This document shows positions 39,042 through 48,554 of a DNA stretch of 64,000 nucleotides, piece after piece; the first letter of the stretch is position 1; every line of letters begins with the position of its first letter. The notes under the pieces are model-generated. The model saw nothing but the letters and a program-made list of their open reading frames with translations. It did no database searches and had not been told where the DNA came from. The stretch comes from Nitrosomonas marina. GTDB taxonomy: Bacteria > Pseudomonadota > Gammaproteobacteria > Burkholderiales > Nitrosomonadaceae. Location: contig NZ_FOIA01000014.1 of NCBI RefSeq assembly GCF_900111605.1, positions 30,624 to 94,623 of the forward strand, written 5' to 3'. The translations under genes were made by a program, and so were the position numbers.

Positions 39042-39791
39042 ATGTCTCAAGGTACAAGCTCCACGCGAGAAATACCTGAAACCGGACTGAAACCGAAGCA
39101 TATAGCCATTATTATGGACGGAAATGGGCGCTGGGCAAGAAAGCGCTATTTGCCACGGATGGCTGGACATAAGCAAGGTGTCGAGACAGTCCGCAATGTC
39201 ATCAAATCCTGTTCTGATCACGGCGTCGAATATCTGACACTTTTTGCATTCAGCAGCGAGAACTGGCGGCGCCCGGCAGATGAAGTTTCATTCTTGATGC
39301 AGCTCTTTGCAGGCGCTCTGGAGCAGGAAATATCTAAACTGCATGAAAACGGAATACGCTTCAAAGTGATCGGTGATATTTCCAGATTCGAATCCCGGAT
39401 TATTCAGTTCATTAAAAAAGGTGAACAATTAACAGCGAATAACTCCAAGCTTACATTGACGATTGCCGCGAACTATGGCGGACGCTGGGATATCATGCAG
39501 GCCATACGGCAAATGATGGAAAATTCATCTGAACTACCGATTCAATTTGATGAGGAAAATCTTGCGCAGTATCTTTCCATGTACTATGCACCGGAACCCG
39601 ACTTGTTCATACGCACCGGTGGAGAATGCCGCATCAGTAATTTTTTGCTATGGCAACTTGCCTATACGGAATTATACTTTACCGATACGCTTTGGCCGGA
39701 TTTCGATGAAAATGAATTCAATCTGGCAATTCAATCTTATCAACAGCGGGAACGACGTTTTGGTCAGACCAGCGAACAGATTCAACAATGA
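39042..39791 (+). CDS. uppS: Undecaprenyl diphosphate synthase (cis-prenyltransferase)
   Basis: Makes the C55 lipid carrier for peptidoglycan and O-antigen. The 249-residue protein has the catalytic [24 protein letters not shown] and [15 protein letters not shown] (family RTSGE...SNFLLWQ), so the active site is intact. It starts one base after the frr stop. Confidence 0.97.
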   Translation: MSQGTSSTREIPETGLKPKHIAIIMDGNGRWARKRYLPRMAGHKQGVETVRNVIKSCSDHGVEYLTLFAFSSENWRRPADEVSFLMQLFAGALEQEISKLHENGIRFKVIGDISRFESRIIQFIKKGEQLTANNSKLTLTIAANYGGRWDIMQAIRQMMENSSELPIQFDEENLAQYLSMYYAPEPDLFIRTGGECRISNFLLWQLAYTELYFTDTLWPDFDENEFNLAIQSYQQRERRFGQTSEQIQQ

Positions 39792-39893
39792 GTTGGTCAT
39801 TCCGTTAATTTTGTGCGAGACAAATTGGATAATAGTTATGAATAATTTTATCAATTGTCATCAAAACGCGTTCCTGCAGTCCCGAAAAAAACC

Positions 39894-40718
39894 ATGCTGA
39901 AAACCCGCATCCTGACTGTACTCATCGCTTTACCACTGTTTTTATCTGCATTATTCTATTTACAGGATATTTTCTGGGCCACTCTATTACTTGTCATCAC
40001 GGTAATTGGAGCACGTGAGTGGTGTCATTTGGCCCGTTTTTCGGTCAGAAATACGGTTATTTTCATGGTGTTGACAACATTACTGGGCGGCGAATTACTG
40101 TTCTTGTTAAGCGAAGCGGTACAAAGCACCCCCTATGCCTATACTGCAGTCTGGATTTATGCACTGTCAACGCTGTTCTGGATAGGCTGCGTACCGCTGA
40201 TGCTGAAAAATTCGACTGTTATGCATCATACTCTGGTGATGATGGGAATCGGATGGCTGGTACTGCTGCCGACAGCACTTGCACTGTATCAGTTACGCGC
40301 CATCAGCCCGGTGCTGCTGCTGGGATTTATGGGAACCATATGGGTTTCTGACACGGCAGCCTATTTTACTGGCCGCGCATTCGGTCAACATAAGCTTGCC
40401 TATCACATCAGCCCCGGGAAAACCTGGGAAGGCGTGGCCGGTGCCATGTTTGCCGTGTTGCTTTACGGACTCGTTTGGGTATATGTTTTTGCAGATGGCG
40501 CGCATCTGCAGTCACTGGTACCACTACTTCTGGTACTCGCCATTCTTGGTATTATCGGTGATTTGTTTGAATCATTGGTCAAACGTCAGGCGGGACTCAA
40601 GGACAGTGGCAGAATTCTGCCGGGACATGGTGGCATTCTGGACCGTATCGATGCATTAACATCCACTTTACCCCTCGCCATACTGGCATTACTGGTTTTT
40701 AATTCTTCTCTACTATGA
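39894..40718 (+). CDS. cdsA: Phosphatidate cytidylyltransferase
   Basis: Forms CDP-diacylglycerol, the phospholipid precursor, in the inner membrane. The 274-residue product has about eight membrane helices and the family C-terminus KDSGRILPGHGGILDRIDAL. The frame is open from TTG 39855, but MLKTRILTVLIA at 39894 matches the family start. Its last bases overlap dxr (ATGA). Confidence 0.96.
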   Translation: MLKTRILTVLIALPLFLSALFYLQDIFWATLLLVITVIGAREWCHLARFSVRNTVIFMVLTTLLGGELLFLLSEAVQSTPYAYTAVWIYALSTLFWIGCVPLMLKNSTVMHHTLVMMGIGWLVLLPTALALYQLRAISPVLLLGFMGTIWVSDTAAYFTGRAFGQHKLAYHISPGKTWEGVAGAMFAVLLYGLVWVYVFADGAHLQSLVPLLLVLAILGIIGDLFESLVKRQAGLKDSGRILPGHGGILDRIDALTSTLPLAILALLVFNSSLL

Positions 40719-41911
40719 ATACATTACGCCATTTGACGATTCTGGGATCAACAGGCAGCATCGGCGAAAACACACTTGATGTCGTTAACCGCCATCCCGA
40801 TCTGTTCAGTGTCACAGCACTAACAGCAAACAACAATATTGATAAAATGCTAGCTCAGTGTAAACAATTCCGGCCGCGTTATGCTGTAATGCTGGATACT
40901 GCTCAGGCCGAACGTCTTAAACAGGCAATTGACCAAAGCGGTCTGGATACAACGGTATTGTCAGGTGTTGAGTCGCTGGAGAAAGTCGCCTCGCTGCCCG
41001 ATGTGGATGTGGTTATGGCTGCTATCGTCGGTGCGGCCGGTATACGTCCGACATTTGCAGCAGCACAGGCCGGAAAACTGGTATTACTGGCAAATAAAGA
41101 AACGCTGGTCATGGCGGGACGAATCTTTATGGACATAGTCAAGCAGCATGGCGCGACACTGCTGCCGATAGACAGCGAGCACAATGCAATTCATCAGTCA
41201 CTTCCGCATGATTTTGGCGGAGATCTTCCTGGCAAAGGCATTCGTCGCATATTGTTGACCGCATCGGGAGGGCCTTTCCGGAACGCGCCGCTGGATTCGC
41301 TGACAAATGTAACACCAGCGCAGGCATGTGCCCACCCCAACTGGGACATGGGGCGCAAAATTTCTGTCGATTCAGCGACAATGATGAACAAGGGGCTTGA
41401 AGTTATCGAAGCGCACTGGCTGTTCAATGCAGCACCCGAACACATACAGGTCGTCATTCATCCGCAAAGCGTGATCCACTCTATGGTCGAATATATTGAC
41501 GGTTCAGTTCTGGCGCAACTTGGAAATCCGGATATGCGTACACCAATTGCACATGCCATGGGTTATCCAAGAAGAATTGAAAGCGGCGTATCTCCGTTAG
41601 ATATGTTTGAAGTCGCTCATCTCGGTTTTGAGAAACCGGATTTTAAGCGATTCCCCTGCTTGAGGCTGGCGTACAGAGCGCTGGAGATGGGCGATAACAT
41701 GCCTGCAATTCTCAATGCTGCTAATGAAATCGCAGTCGAATCATTCCTTGATGAAAAGATGCCTTTCACCTCAATACCCGCCATGATCGAGCATGTCATG
41801 GATACTTTTGAGAAAAAAACAATGCAGTCGCTCAGTGATGTTCTCGAGGTTGACAGTAATGCACGTGATGCCGCTCGGGACTGGCTGGGCACAATCAGGC
41901 AGATTGCTTAA
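40715..41911 (+). CDS. dxr: 1-deoxy-D-xylulose-5-phosphate reductoisomerase
   Basis: Second step of the MEP isoprenoid pathway, supplying the precursor for uppS two genes upstream. The 398-residue protein has the NADPH site LGSTGSIGENTLDV, metal-binding LLPIDSEHNAI, the flexible loop AHPNWDMGRKISVDSATMMN, and VIHPQSVIHSMVEY. Translationally coupled to cdsA. Confidence 0.98.
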   Translation: MNTLRHLTILGSTGSIGENTLDVVNRHPDLFSVTALTANNNIDKMLAQCKQFRPRYAVMLDTAQAERLKQAIDQSGLDTTVLSGVESLEKVASLPDVDVVMAAIVGAAGIRPTFAAAQAGKLVLLANKETLVMAGRIFMDIVKQHGATLLPIDSEHNAIHQSLPHDFGGDLPGKGIRRILLTASGGPFRNAPLDSLTNVTPAQACAHPNWDMGRKISVDSATMMNKGLEVIEAHWLFNAAPEHIQVVIHPQSVIHSMVEYIDGSVLAQLGNPDMRTPIAHAMGYPRRIESGVSPLDMFEVAHLGFEKPDFKRFPCLRLAYRALEMGDNMPAILNAANEIAVESFLDEKMPFTSIPAMIEHVMDTFEKKTMQSLSDVLEVDSNARDAARDWLGTIRQIA

Positions 41912-41970
41912 ATTTCATGCTGTGTTAATTTTTCTAATGATAATATAGTGCGTCTTCTAACTGGCGACCC

Positions 41971-42087
41971 ATGGAACAAGAATATACATTTCATACCAAG
42001 CGGCCTCGGGATCACGATAACAAAATGCTCTGGCTCATGCCCGATTTATTCAACGAATCTCAACAGCGATTTCACACTCTGAGCTGA
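41971..42087 (+). CDS. Possible 38-residue peptide between dxr and rseP
   Basis: ATG 41971 to TGA 42085-42087, encoding MEQEYTFHTKRPRDHDNKML and then a short acidic/aromatic tail. It stops one base before the rseP ATG, which would allow translational coupling, but there is no clear Shine-Dalgarno and no known family. May be chance. Confidence 0.25.
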   Translation: MEQEYTFHTKRPRDHDNKMLWLMPDLFNESQQRFHTLS

Positions 42088-42088
42088 C

Positions 42089-43456
42089 ATGTCAATATTT
42101 TTCACAATCATTTCTTTTATCGTAGCCCTGGGTATTCTGATTACCTTCCACGAATTTGGCCACTACCTCGTTGCACGTTGGAATGGTGTTAAGGTGCTAC
42201 GATTCTCTGTCGGTTTTGGTCAGCCCGTGTTTCGAAAGCGTTTAGGCAGAGATCAGACCGAATGGGTTGTCGCTGCCATTCCACTGGGTGGCTATGTCAA
42301 AATGCTGGATGAGAATGAAGGCAAGGTCGAAAAAGAGGATTTACCGCGCGCCTTTAACCGCCAACCCGTTGGACGCCGTTTTGCCATTGTGGCCGCTGGA
42401 CCCCTGGCCAATTTTTTACTGGCAATCGTTATGTACTGGTTCATGTTTGTTTTGGGTGTCGAAGGCATAAAACCCGTGCTTGGCCCGGTCGTGCCCGACA
42501 CGCCGGTTGCCAGGGCAAATTTCGAGCAGGGCGAAACCATCGTCCGTATTGGGAACGAACCGGTTGAAAGCTGGCAGGACGCGCGCTGGACATTGCTGCG
42601 CTTCGCAGTGGAGCGGTCGAGTGCGGTACCCATCGAAACAGTAAATCAGAACGGTCAAATCAATCGGCGCCAACTCGATTTAAGCGGTATTCATCCTGAC
42701 GACCTGGAAGGCAACGTACTGGGTATTATTGGATTCAACCTCTTCCAACCCGAAATCAAACCGGTGATTGCAACAGTCATGTCTGATGGTGCGGGTGAGC
42801 GCGCCGGAATACGTGCAGGCGATGAAATCCTGGCCGTCAATGACCGGGATGTCTATAGCTGGATAGAGTTTGTACCCGAAGTACAGCAAAACCCAGAGCA
42901 GCCGCTGATACTTGATATATTACGTGACGACCAGGTTATCACTTTGACCGTTACGCCCGACTCGGTTGTCGAGAACGGAAAAACGGTTGGTCGCATCGGT
43001 ATAATGCCGGAAATAGATCAGTCGCTGTTTGATGCAATGCGCGTTATGGTAACCTATCCGGCTGGCGAGGCGATTATCATAGCAATGAACAAAACCTGGG
43101 AAACTACGGTATTGACGTTGAGCATGCTCTCTAAAATGATTACCGGTGACGTTTCCTGGAAAAATGTGAGCGGGCCGATTTCCATTGCCGACTATGCAGG
43201 CCAGTCCGCGCAGATGGGACTGGCTTCTTATCTCGCATTTCTGGCATTGATCAGCGTCAGCCTTGGCGTGTTAAATCTGCTGCCAATCCCGATTCTGGAT
43301 GGCGGACACCTGATGTATTATGTCATTGAAATCATCAAAGGTTCGCCTGTCTCGGAGAAGACCATGATTATTGGTCAGAAAATAGGTCTTTTAATGCTGT
43401 TTACCCTGATGACGTTTGCGATTTATAACGATATACATCGACTGGTTACTGGTTAG
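42089..43456 (+). CDS. rseP: Site-2 intramembrane zinc protease RseP
   Basis: Cleaves RseA-type anti-sigma factors and signal-peptide remnants within the membrane. The 455-residue protein has HEFGHYLVAR near residue 22 (zinc ligands), two PDZ domains (one around GAGERAGIRAGDEILAVND) and the C-terminal LNLLPIPILDGGHLM that completes the active site. Directly upstream of bamA, the usual envelope-stress pairing. Confidence 0.97.
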   Translation: MSIFFTIISFIVALGILITFHEFGHYLVARWNGVKVLRFSVGFGQPVFRKRLGRDQTEWVVAAIPLGGYVKMLDENEGKVEKEDLPRAFNRQPVGRRFAIVAAGPLANFLLAIVMYWFMFVLGVEGIKPVLGPVVPDTPVARANFEQGETIVRIGNEPVESWQDARWTLLRFAVERSSAVPIETVNQNGQINRRQLDLSGIHPDDLEGNVLGIIGFNLFQPEIKPVIATVMSDGAGERAGIRAGDEILAVNDRDVYSWIEFVPEVQQNPEQPLILDILRDDQVITLTVTPDSVVENGKTVGRIGIMPEIDQSLFDAMRVMVTYPAGEAIIIAMNKTWETTVLTLSMLSKMITGDVSWKNVSGPISIADYAGQSAQMGLASYLAFLALISVSLGVLNLLPIPILDGGHLMYYVIEIIKGSPVSEKTMIIGQKIGLLMLFTLMTFAIYNDIHRLVTG

Positions 43457-43459
43457 ATA

Positions 43460-45790
43460 ATGAACTACAGGTATCTTGTCGCGCTTTTCAGCTTGTTATG
43501 CGCTGTATCAGTATGGGCCGGCGAACCGTTAGTTGTTCAGGATATCCGGGTTGAAGGCATTCAACGCACCGAAGCCGGAACAGTTTTCAGCTATTTGCCT
43601 GTCAAGGTTGGCGATATCATCGATGAAGCCAAAGCTACCGAAGCAGTCAAAGCATTGTATGCAACAGGATTCTTCAAGGATGTACAGTTAAAGACTGAAG
43701 GCGGTGTACTGATTGTGCAGGTTGAAGAACGTCCAGCGATAGCGCAGATTAACATCAATGGCGCCAAGGCATTTGAAAAGGACAAACTCAAGGAAGGGCT
43801 CAAACAGGCCGGGCTGTCCGAATCGCGCATTTTCAGCCGATCTTTACTGGACCGGGCCGAACAGGAATTAAAGCGGCAATATCTTAGCACCGGAAAATAC
43901 GCCGTTAAAATCACCACCACGACGACACCGCTGGATCGTAATCGCATCGCTATTAATTTCGACATTGACGAAGGGCGCACGGCCCGTATCAAATTAATTA
44001 ATTTTGTCGGCAACGAAGCGTTCAATGACAAAACGCTGCGCGGCCTGTTTGTCTTAACAACACCCAATCTGCTCACCTGGTTTACCAAAAACGATCAGTA
44101 TTCCAAGCAAAAGCTGTCCGCAGACCTGGAGACATTGCGTTCGTATTATCTTGACCGTGGTTACCTGGAATTCAATATCGATTCCACCCAGGTTTCGATT
44201 ACGCCGGATATGAAAGATATTTATATCACCGTCAACATTACTGAAGGCGAACAGTATACCGTTTCTGATATCAAGCTGGCAGGTGACCTGATTGTGCCTG
44301 AAGAAGAACTGAAGGAATTGATACTGTTACAGTCTGGCGACGTGTTTGCACGCGAGAAGCTGACCGAATCGGTGAAGCTGATTTCTGACCGTCTCGGCGA
44401 TGACGGCTATGCTTTTGCAAATGTAAACGCAGCACCCGAACTGGATCATGAAAACAGGCAAGCGGCCTTCACGTTTTTTGTCGACCCGGGACGACGGGTT
44501 TATATACGCCGAATCAATATTACCGGTAATGATCGCACCAAAGATGAAGTAATACGCCGCGAATTCCGTCAGATGGAAGGTGGTTGGCACTCCACTTCGA
44601 AAATCAACCTGTCCAGGCAGCGCGTTGACCGACTATTGTTTTTCAACAGCGTTAATGTGGAGACACCGCCCGTTCCGGATGCCCCCGACCAGGTCGATGT
44701 CAATGTTCACGTTGAGGAGAGACCGACCGGTGCAATCATGTTTGGCGCGGGCTTTTCAGACCGTGAGGGACTGATTCTGAATGGATCTGTCTCGCAAAAC
44801 AACATATTTGGCACCGGCAATCATTTCAGTTTTCAGGTAAATACCGGCCGTATTAACCGCGTGTTTGCTATTTCGTTTAACAATCCTTACTTTACAGTCG
44901 ATGGCATCAGTCTGGGTTTCGATATATTCAGGCGAGACCTCAATACATCGCGCTTATCAAGGGTAAATGCTTTTAGAACGACGACATCAGGTGCTATCCT
45001 GCGATTCGGTCTGCCCATCGCTGAAAATGATATCATTTCATTTGGTGCAGGTGCTGAACAGACCGAGATTGGTGTTTTCGAGAACAGTCTTCCAAGAACA
45101 GTCAGATTTGTCGAGGAATTTGGCTCGACTACAAACAATCTGCCGTTTACCGTCAGCTGGGCGCGCGACCGGCGTGACAGTGCGATTTATCCGACATCGG
45201 GCACAACACACCGGTTATTCGGCGAAGTCAGTATTCCGGGGGTCGATCTGAATTACTATAAGGTCAGCTACAATCAGAAAACCTACTTCCCGCTGACCAA
45301 AACATTTACATTATTTTTAAACACGGAATTTGGTATCGGCGATGGTTACAGAGACAAACCGTTGCCTTTCTTTAAAAACTTTTTCGCAGGTGGTAACAAT
45401 TCTGTCCGCGGCTACGATCTGAATTCACTGGGTCCGAGAGAACCGGTCCCGGGTTCTGACCGAACATTCGCACTCGGTGCCAGCAAACGTGTTGTTGCCA
45501 ATCTTGAGCTTTTGTTTCCCATGCCATTTATGAAAGACGACCGGTCTGTCCGTCTGGGCGCTTTTATTGATGGCGGCGCTGTATTTGATAGTTTCAAGCG
45601 TAAAACCGTAATGCTGGATGGGTTCCCGGTAGATCAGGGCCTGCCCGATTTGTTACGTTTTTCTGCTGGGATTTCAGTAACCTGGGTATCACCGATGGGA
45701 CCCTTAAAGGTCAGTCTCGCCAAACCACTCAATGACAAACCGGAGGATAACTTGCAGATGTTCCAGTTTCTGTTCGGGCAGCAATTTTAG
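43460..45790 (+). CDS. bamA: Outer membrane protein assembly factor BamA
   Basis: Core of the BAM complex that folds beta-barrel proteins such as the porin in this window. The 776-residue precursor has a signal peptide (to about residue 20), five POTRA domains (about 22-420; the first begins [20 protein letters not shown]), and a C-terminal 16-strand barrel with the [12 protein letters not shown] loop-6 motif and a terminal Phe (FGQQF). Confidence 0.98.
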   Translation: MNYRYLVALFSLLCAVSVWAGEPLVVQDIRVEGIQRTEAGTVFSYLPVKVGDIIDEAKATEAVKALYATGFFKDVQLKTEGGVLIVQVEERPAIAQININGAKAFEKDKLKEGLKQAGLSESRIFSRSLLDRAEQELKRQYLSTGKYAVKITTTTTPLDRNRIAINFDIDEGRTARIKLINFVGNEAFNDKTLRGLFVLTTPNLLTWFTKNDQYSKQKLSADLETLRSYYLDRGYLEFNIDSTQVSITPDMKDIYITVNITEGEQYTVSDIKLAGDLIVPEEELKELILLQSGDVFAREKLTESVKLISDRLGDDGYAFANVNAAPELDHENRQAAFTFFVDPGRRVYIRRINITGNDRTKDEVIRREFRQMEGGWHSTSKINLSRQRVDRLLFFNSVNVETPPVPDAPDQVDVNVHVEERPTGAIMFGAGFSDREGLILNGSVSQNNIFGTGNHFSFQVNTGRINRVFAISFNNPYFTVDGISLGFDIFRRDLNTSRLSRVNAFRTTTSGAILRFGLPIAENDIISFGAGAEQTEIGVFENSLPRTVRFVEEFGSTTNNLPFTVSWARDRRDSAIYPTSGTTHRLFGEVSIPGVDLNYYKVSYNQKTYFPLTKTFTLFLNTEFGIGDGYRDKPLPFFKNFFAGGNNSVRGYDLNSLGPREPVPGSDRTFALGASKRVVANLELLFPMPFMKDDRSVRLGAFIDGGAVFDSFKRKTVMLDGFPVDQGLPDLLRFSAGISVTWVSPMGPLKVSLAKPLNDKPEDNLQMFQFLFGQQF

Positions 45791-45819
45791 GCTGAGCTCG
45801 TACCGTTCAGGAGAATCTA

Positions 45820-46377
45820 TTGACTATTAAAAACCTGTGGTGGAAACTTCGCAGCCTTTTTATTCTGTCAGCAGCAGTCATACTGCCGCTGTTTAGCCCG
45901 TTGAATCATGCCGAGAGTATTAAAATAGGCGTTGTGAATACGGAAAAGATTTTACGTGAGTCCATTCCTGCATTGAATGCTCAGCAAAGAATAGATCAGG
46001 AATTCATACCGCGCGATGCTGAAATCAAGGAGATGGCACAGCAAGCCAAAACGTTGCAGGAGAAGCTGGAAAAAAAAGGCGCCAACTTGAATGAAACCGA
46101 CAGGCGAGAACTGGAGCGAGAACTGGCGAACCTGAGCCGTAATTATCAGCGAGCACAGCGCCAGATGCGCGAGGACCTGACCGTACGCCAGAATGAAGAA
46201 TATGGCGCCATCCTGGAGTTGACCGACAAAGCAATTCATTATATAGCCGAAAAAGAAAATTACGATCTGATTCTGCAACTGCAGGATTCCGTTTACCGCA
46301 GCCAGCGCATCGACATCACTGATCAGGTCATTGAAACACTGAACACCAAAAAGGGAAAAAATTCGATTCAGCCATAA
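45820..46377 (+). CDS. skp: Periplasmic chaperone Skp/OmpH
   Basis: Holds unfolded outer-membrane proteins for BamA. A 185-residue precursor with a signal segment (LFILSAAVILPLFSPLNHAES), the family start IKIGVVNTEKILRESIPA, and long charged coiled-coil tentacles (about 60-125). The start is TTG at 45820, supported by CAGGAG at 45808-45813. Thirty bases after bamA. Confidence 0.93.
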   Translation: MTIKNLWWKLRSLFILSAAVILPLFSPLNHAESIKIGVVNTEKILRESIPALNAQQRIDQEFIPRDAEIKEMAQQAKTLQEKLEKKGANLNETDRRELERELANLSRNYQRAQRQMREDLTVRQNEEYGAILELTDKAIHYIAEKENYDLILQLQDSVYRSQRIDITDQVIETLNTKKGKNSIQP

Positions 46378-46463
46378 TCAAGCCTCATCGAATCACAAAT
46401 ACTATAACTGCCCGGTTATACTGTGCGCAGCGAAAAAATCAATGAATCCATAAGGGAAAACAC

Positions 46464-46907
46464 ATGAACACCATGGATATCCATGAAATTCTTAAATATT
46501 TGCCGCACCGCTATCCATTGTTGCTGGTGGATAAGGTGTTGTCGATTGAAACTGGAAAAAGTATAGTTGCAGTAAAAAGCGTCTCGATCAACGAGCCATT
46601 TTTTCAGGGTCACTTTCCACATCATCCTGTGATGCCAGGCGTGCTGATTGTTGAAGCAATGGCACAGGCAGCAGCGCTGCTGACGCTCAAATCCGGTGGA
46701 GAATCCAATAAAGAAGATACGGTATATTATTTTGTCGGTATTGATAACGTCCGTTTCAAAAAACCGGTAATGCCAGGAGACCAGCTTATCCTCAAAGTAT
46801 CTATCGACCGTGAAATAAAAGGGCTGTGGAAGTATAGTGCCCGGGCCGAAGTTGACGATCAGCTTGTGACAGAAGCAAAACTGATGTGTACTGCGAGAAG
46901 TGTATAA
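46464..46907 (+). CDS. fabZ: 3-hydroxyacyl-ACP dehydratase FabZ
   Basis: Dehydrates beta-hydroxyacyl-ACP in fatty-acid synthesis. The 147-residue hot-dog protein has [13 protein letters not shown], catalytic His in [14 protein letters not shown] and the Glu in [11 protein letters not shown]. It follows skp with no lpxD between and precedes rnhB with no lpxA or lpxB between, unlike the usual order. Confidence 0.97.
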   Translation: MNTMDIHEILKYLPHRYPLLLVDKVLSIETGKSIVAVKSVSINEPFFQGHFPHHPVMPGVLIVEAMAQAAALLTLKSGGESNKEDTVYYFVGIDNVRFKKPVMPGDQLILKVSIDREIKGLWKYSARAEVDDQLVTEAKLMCTARSV

Positions 46908-46934
46908 GCGACAACTTTAAGCGGAGGCCGATTG

Positions 46935-47546
46935 TTGCAGACCATTGCAACTGCATCCCGACAAGCGTGTCATCTGGTAGGCGGCGTCGATGAAGCCGGA
47001 CGCGGACCGCTGGCTGGACCTGTCGTAGCGGCCTGCGTAGTGTTGGGGCCCCAGTTTGACTTGCCGGGTTTGACAGATTCAAAACAATTGAGCGAAAAAA
47101 AACGCAACAGCCTGGCGGCTGCGATCAAACAGCACGCCCGTGGCTGGGCGGTGTCATCGGCAACGGTAGCGGAAATAGACCAGCTGAATATTCTGCAAGC
47201 AACGCTGCTGGCCATGCAAAGAGCAATCGCGCTGTTACCGGTGGTGCCCGATCTGGTCATGATTGACGGCACGCATAGCCCGAAACTCGAAATCCCGACG
47301 CGCACCGTTATCAGGGGTGATAGCTTAATTGCCGAAATCTCCGCCGCATCCATTCTGGCAAAAACCACACGTGATGCCGAAATGGTGGCGCTGCACCGGC
47401 GCTTTCCGGAATACGGCTTTGATCGACACAAGGGCTATCCAACCAGACAGCATATCAACGCATTGCAAATGTATGGTATAACGGAAATACACCGGCAAAG
47501 CTTCGCACCTGTTCAGACAATTGCACAATCTATCGTTAATCGCTGA
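46935..47546 (+). CDS. rnhB: Ribonuclease HII
   Basis: Removes ribonucleotides from DNA. About 203 residues with the acidic active site [15 protein letters not shown] (Asp, Glu) and the later Asp residues in MIDGTH and TTRDAEM. The start is a TTG; 46935 gives seven-base spacing to GCGGAGG (46921-46927), and the adjacent in-frame TTG at 46932 is an alternative. Confidence 0.96.
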   Translation: MQTIATASRQACHLVGGVDEAGRGPLAGPVVAACVVLGPQFDLPGLTDSKQLSEKKRNSLAAAIKQHARGWAVSSATVAEIDQLNILQATLLAMQRAIALLPVVPDLVMIDGTHSPKLEIPTRTVIRGDSLIAEISAASILAKTTRDAEMVALHRRFPEYGFDRHKGYPTRQHINALQMYGITEIHRQSFAPVQTIAQSIVNR

Positions 47547-47567
47547 ATTATTCGTGAAGGAATCAAT

Positions 47568-48017
47568 ATGGAAACCCTGAAAGTTCTGCATATACTGGGT
47601 GTTGTTATTTGGGTAGGGGGCATGTTCTTCGCCTATATGGTTTTAAGGCCGGTTGTCAACCAACTACTGCCGTCACCACCGCAGATGCTTAAATTCTGGC
47701 AGATGGTTTTTGCCAGCTTTTTTCACTGGGTATGGCTGTCGATTACTGTGATTCTGGCAAGCGGTCTGCACATGATTACCCAAATGGGCGGATTTAGAGC
47801 CCTGCCCTTTAATGTGTATCTGATGTTTGCCATTGGTTCCATGATGATGCTGATCTTCCTCTACGTGTATTTTACTGCTTACCGGAAACTGAAACGCTAT
47901 GTGGCAGCTGAAGAATGGGAGTCGGCAGGTATCGCATTGATACAGATACGTGTTCTGGTCGGCTTGAATCTGATTCTGGGGTTTGTAACCATTGCCATTG
48001 CCATTCTGGACACCTGA
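47568..48017 (+). CDS. CopD-like four-helix membrane protein
   Basis: A 149-residue integral membrane protein with four predicted helices. It begins METLKVLHILGVVIWVGGMF, a His/Trp/Gly pattern found in CopD-type copper-related membrane proteins and in small haem-binding relatives. Function is not established. It starts 21 bases after rnhB and precedes the SlyD-like gene. Confidence 0.75.
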   Translation: METLKVLHILGVVIWVGGMFFAYMVLRPVVNQLLPSPPQMLKFWQMVFASFFHWVWLSITVILASGLHMITQMGGFRALPFNVYLMFAIGSMMMLIFLYVYFTAYRKLKRYVAAEEWESAGIALIQIRVLVGLNLILGFVTIAIAILDT

Positions 48018-48066
48018 GCAAAGCATCTTTGTTAATAAATATGAAAAAACTGGAGGTTGAACCAAT

Positions 48067-48546
48067 ATGCGCATAGAGAAAGATACAGTAGTGTCGCTTC
48101 AGTACGAACTATTTGATTCGTCAGGTAATCTGATTGAAAAAACGGAAGAGCCAATCAGCTATCTACACGGCGGATATGACGGCATTTTCCCCATGGTCGA
48201 GGAAGCACTGCATGAGAAAGAGATCGGTTACAGCTGTACCGTTTCAATGGAACCCGAGCATACGTTCGGTGAGTATGACAGCACTCTGGTTCGTCTGGAG
48301 CCGCGCAATGCCTTTCCAGAAAATGTCGAGGTTGGTATGCGCTTTGAAGGCGCTGCCGAGGATTCCGACGATTACCTGATATATACCGTGACCGATATTG
48401 CGGAAGACCAGGTGGTTGTGGATGGCAATCATCCACTGGCCGGCATGAAACTGAATTTCACCTGCACGGTGATCGACGTACGCCCGGCAACGTCTGAAGA
48501 AGTTGCGCATCAGCATGTACATGGACCGCAAGGACACCTGCATTAA
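48067..48546 (+). CDS. slyD: FKBP-type peptidyl-prolyl isomerase, SlyD-like
   Basis: Cytosolic prolyl isomerase and chaperone. The 159-residue protein has the split FKBP domain (YELFDSSGNLIEKT, ISYLHGGYDGIFPMVEEAL, then DGNHPLAGMKLNF) around an insert-in-flap chaperone domain. The C-terminus HQHVHGPQGHLH is a short His-rich tail, far shorter than in E. coli SlyD, so nickel delivery is possible but not assured. GGAGG precedes the start. Confidence 0.9.
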   Translation: MRIEKDTVVSLQYELFDSSGNLIEKTEEPISYLHGGYDGIFPMVEEALHEKEIGYSCTVSMEPEHTFGEYDSTLVRLEPRNAFPENVEVGMRFEGAAEDSDDYLIYTVTDIAEDQVVVDGNHPLAGMKLNFTCTVIDVRPATSEEVAHQHVHGPQGHLH

Positions 48547-48554
48547 CGATCGCA

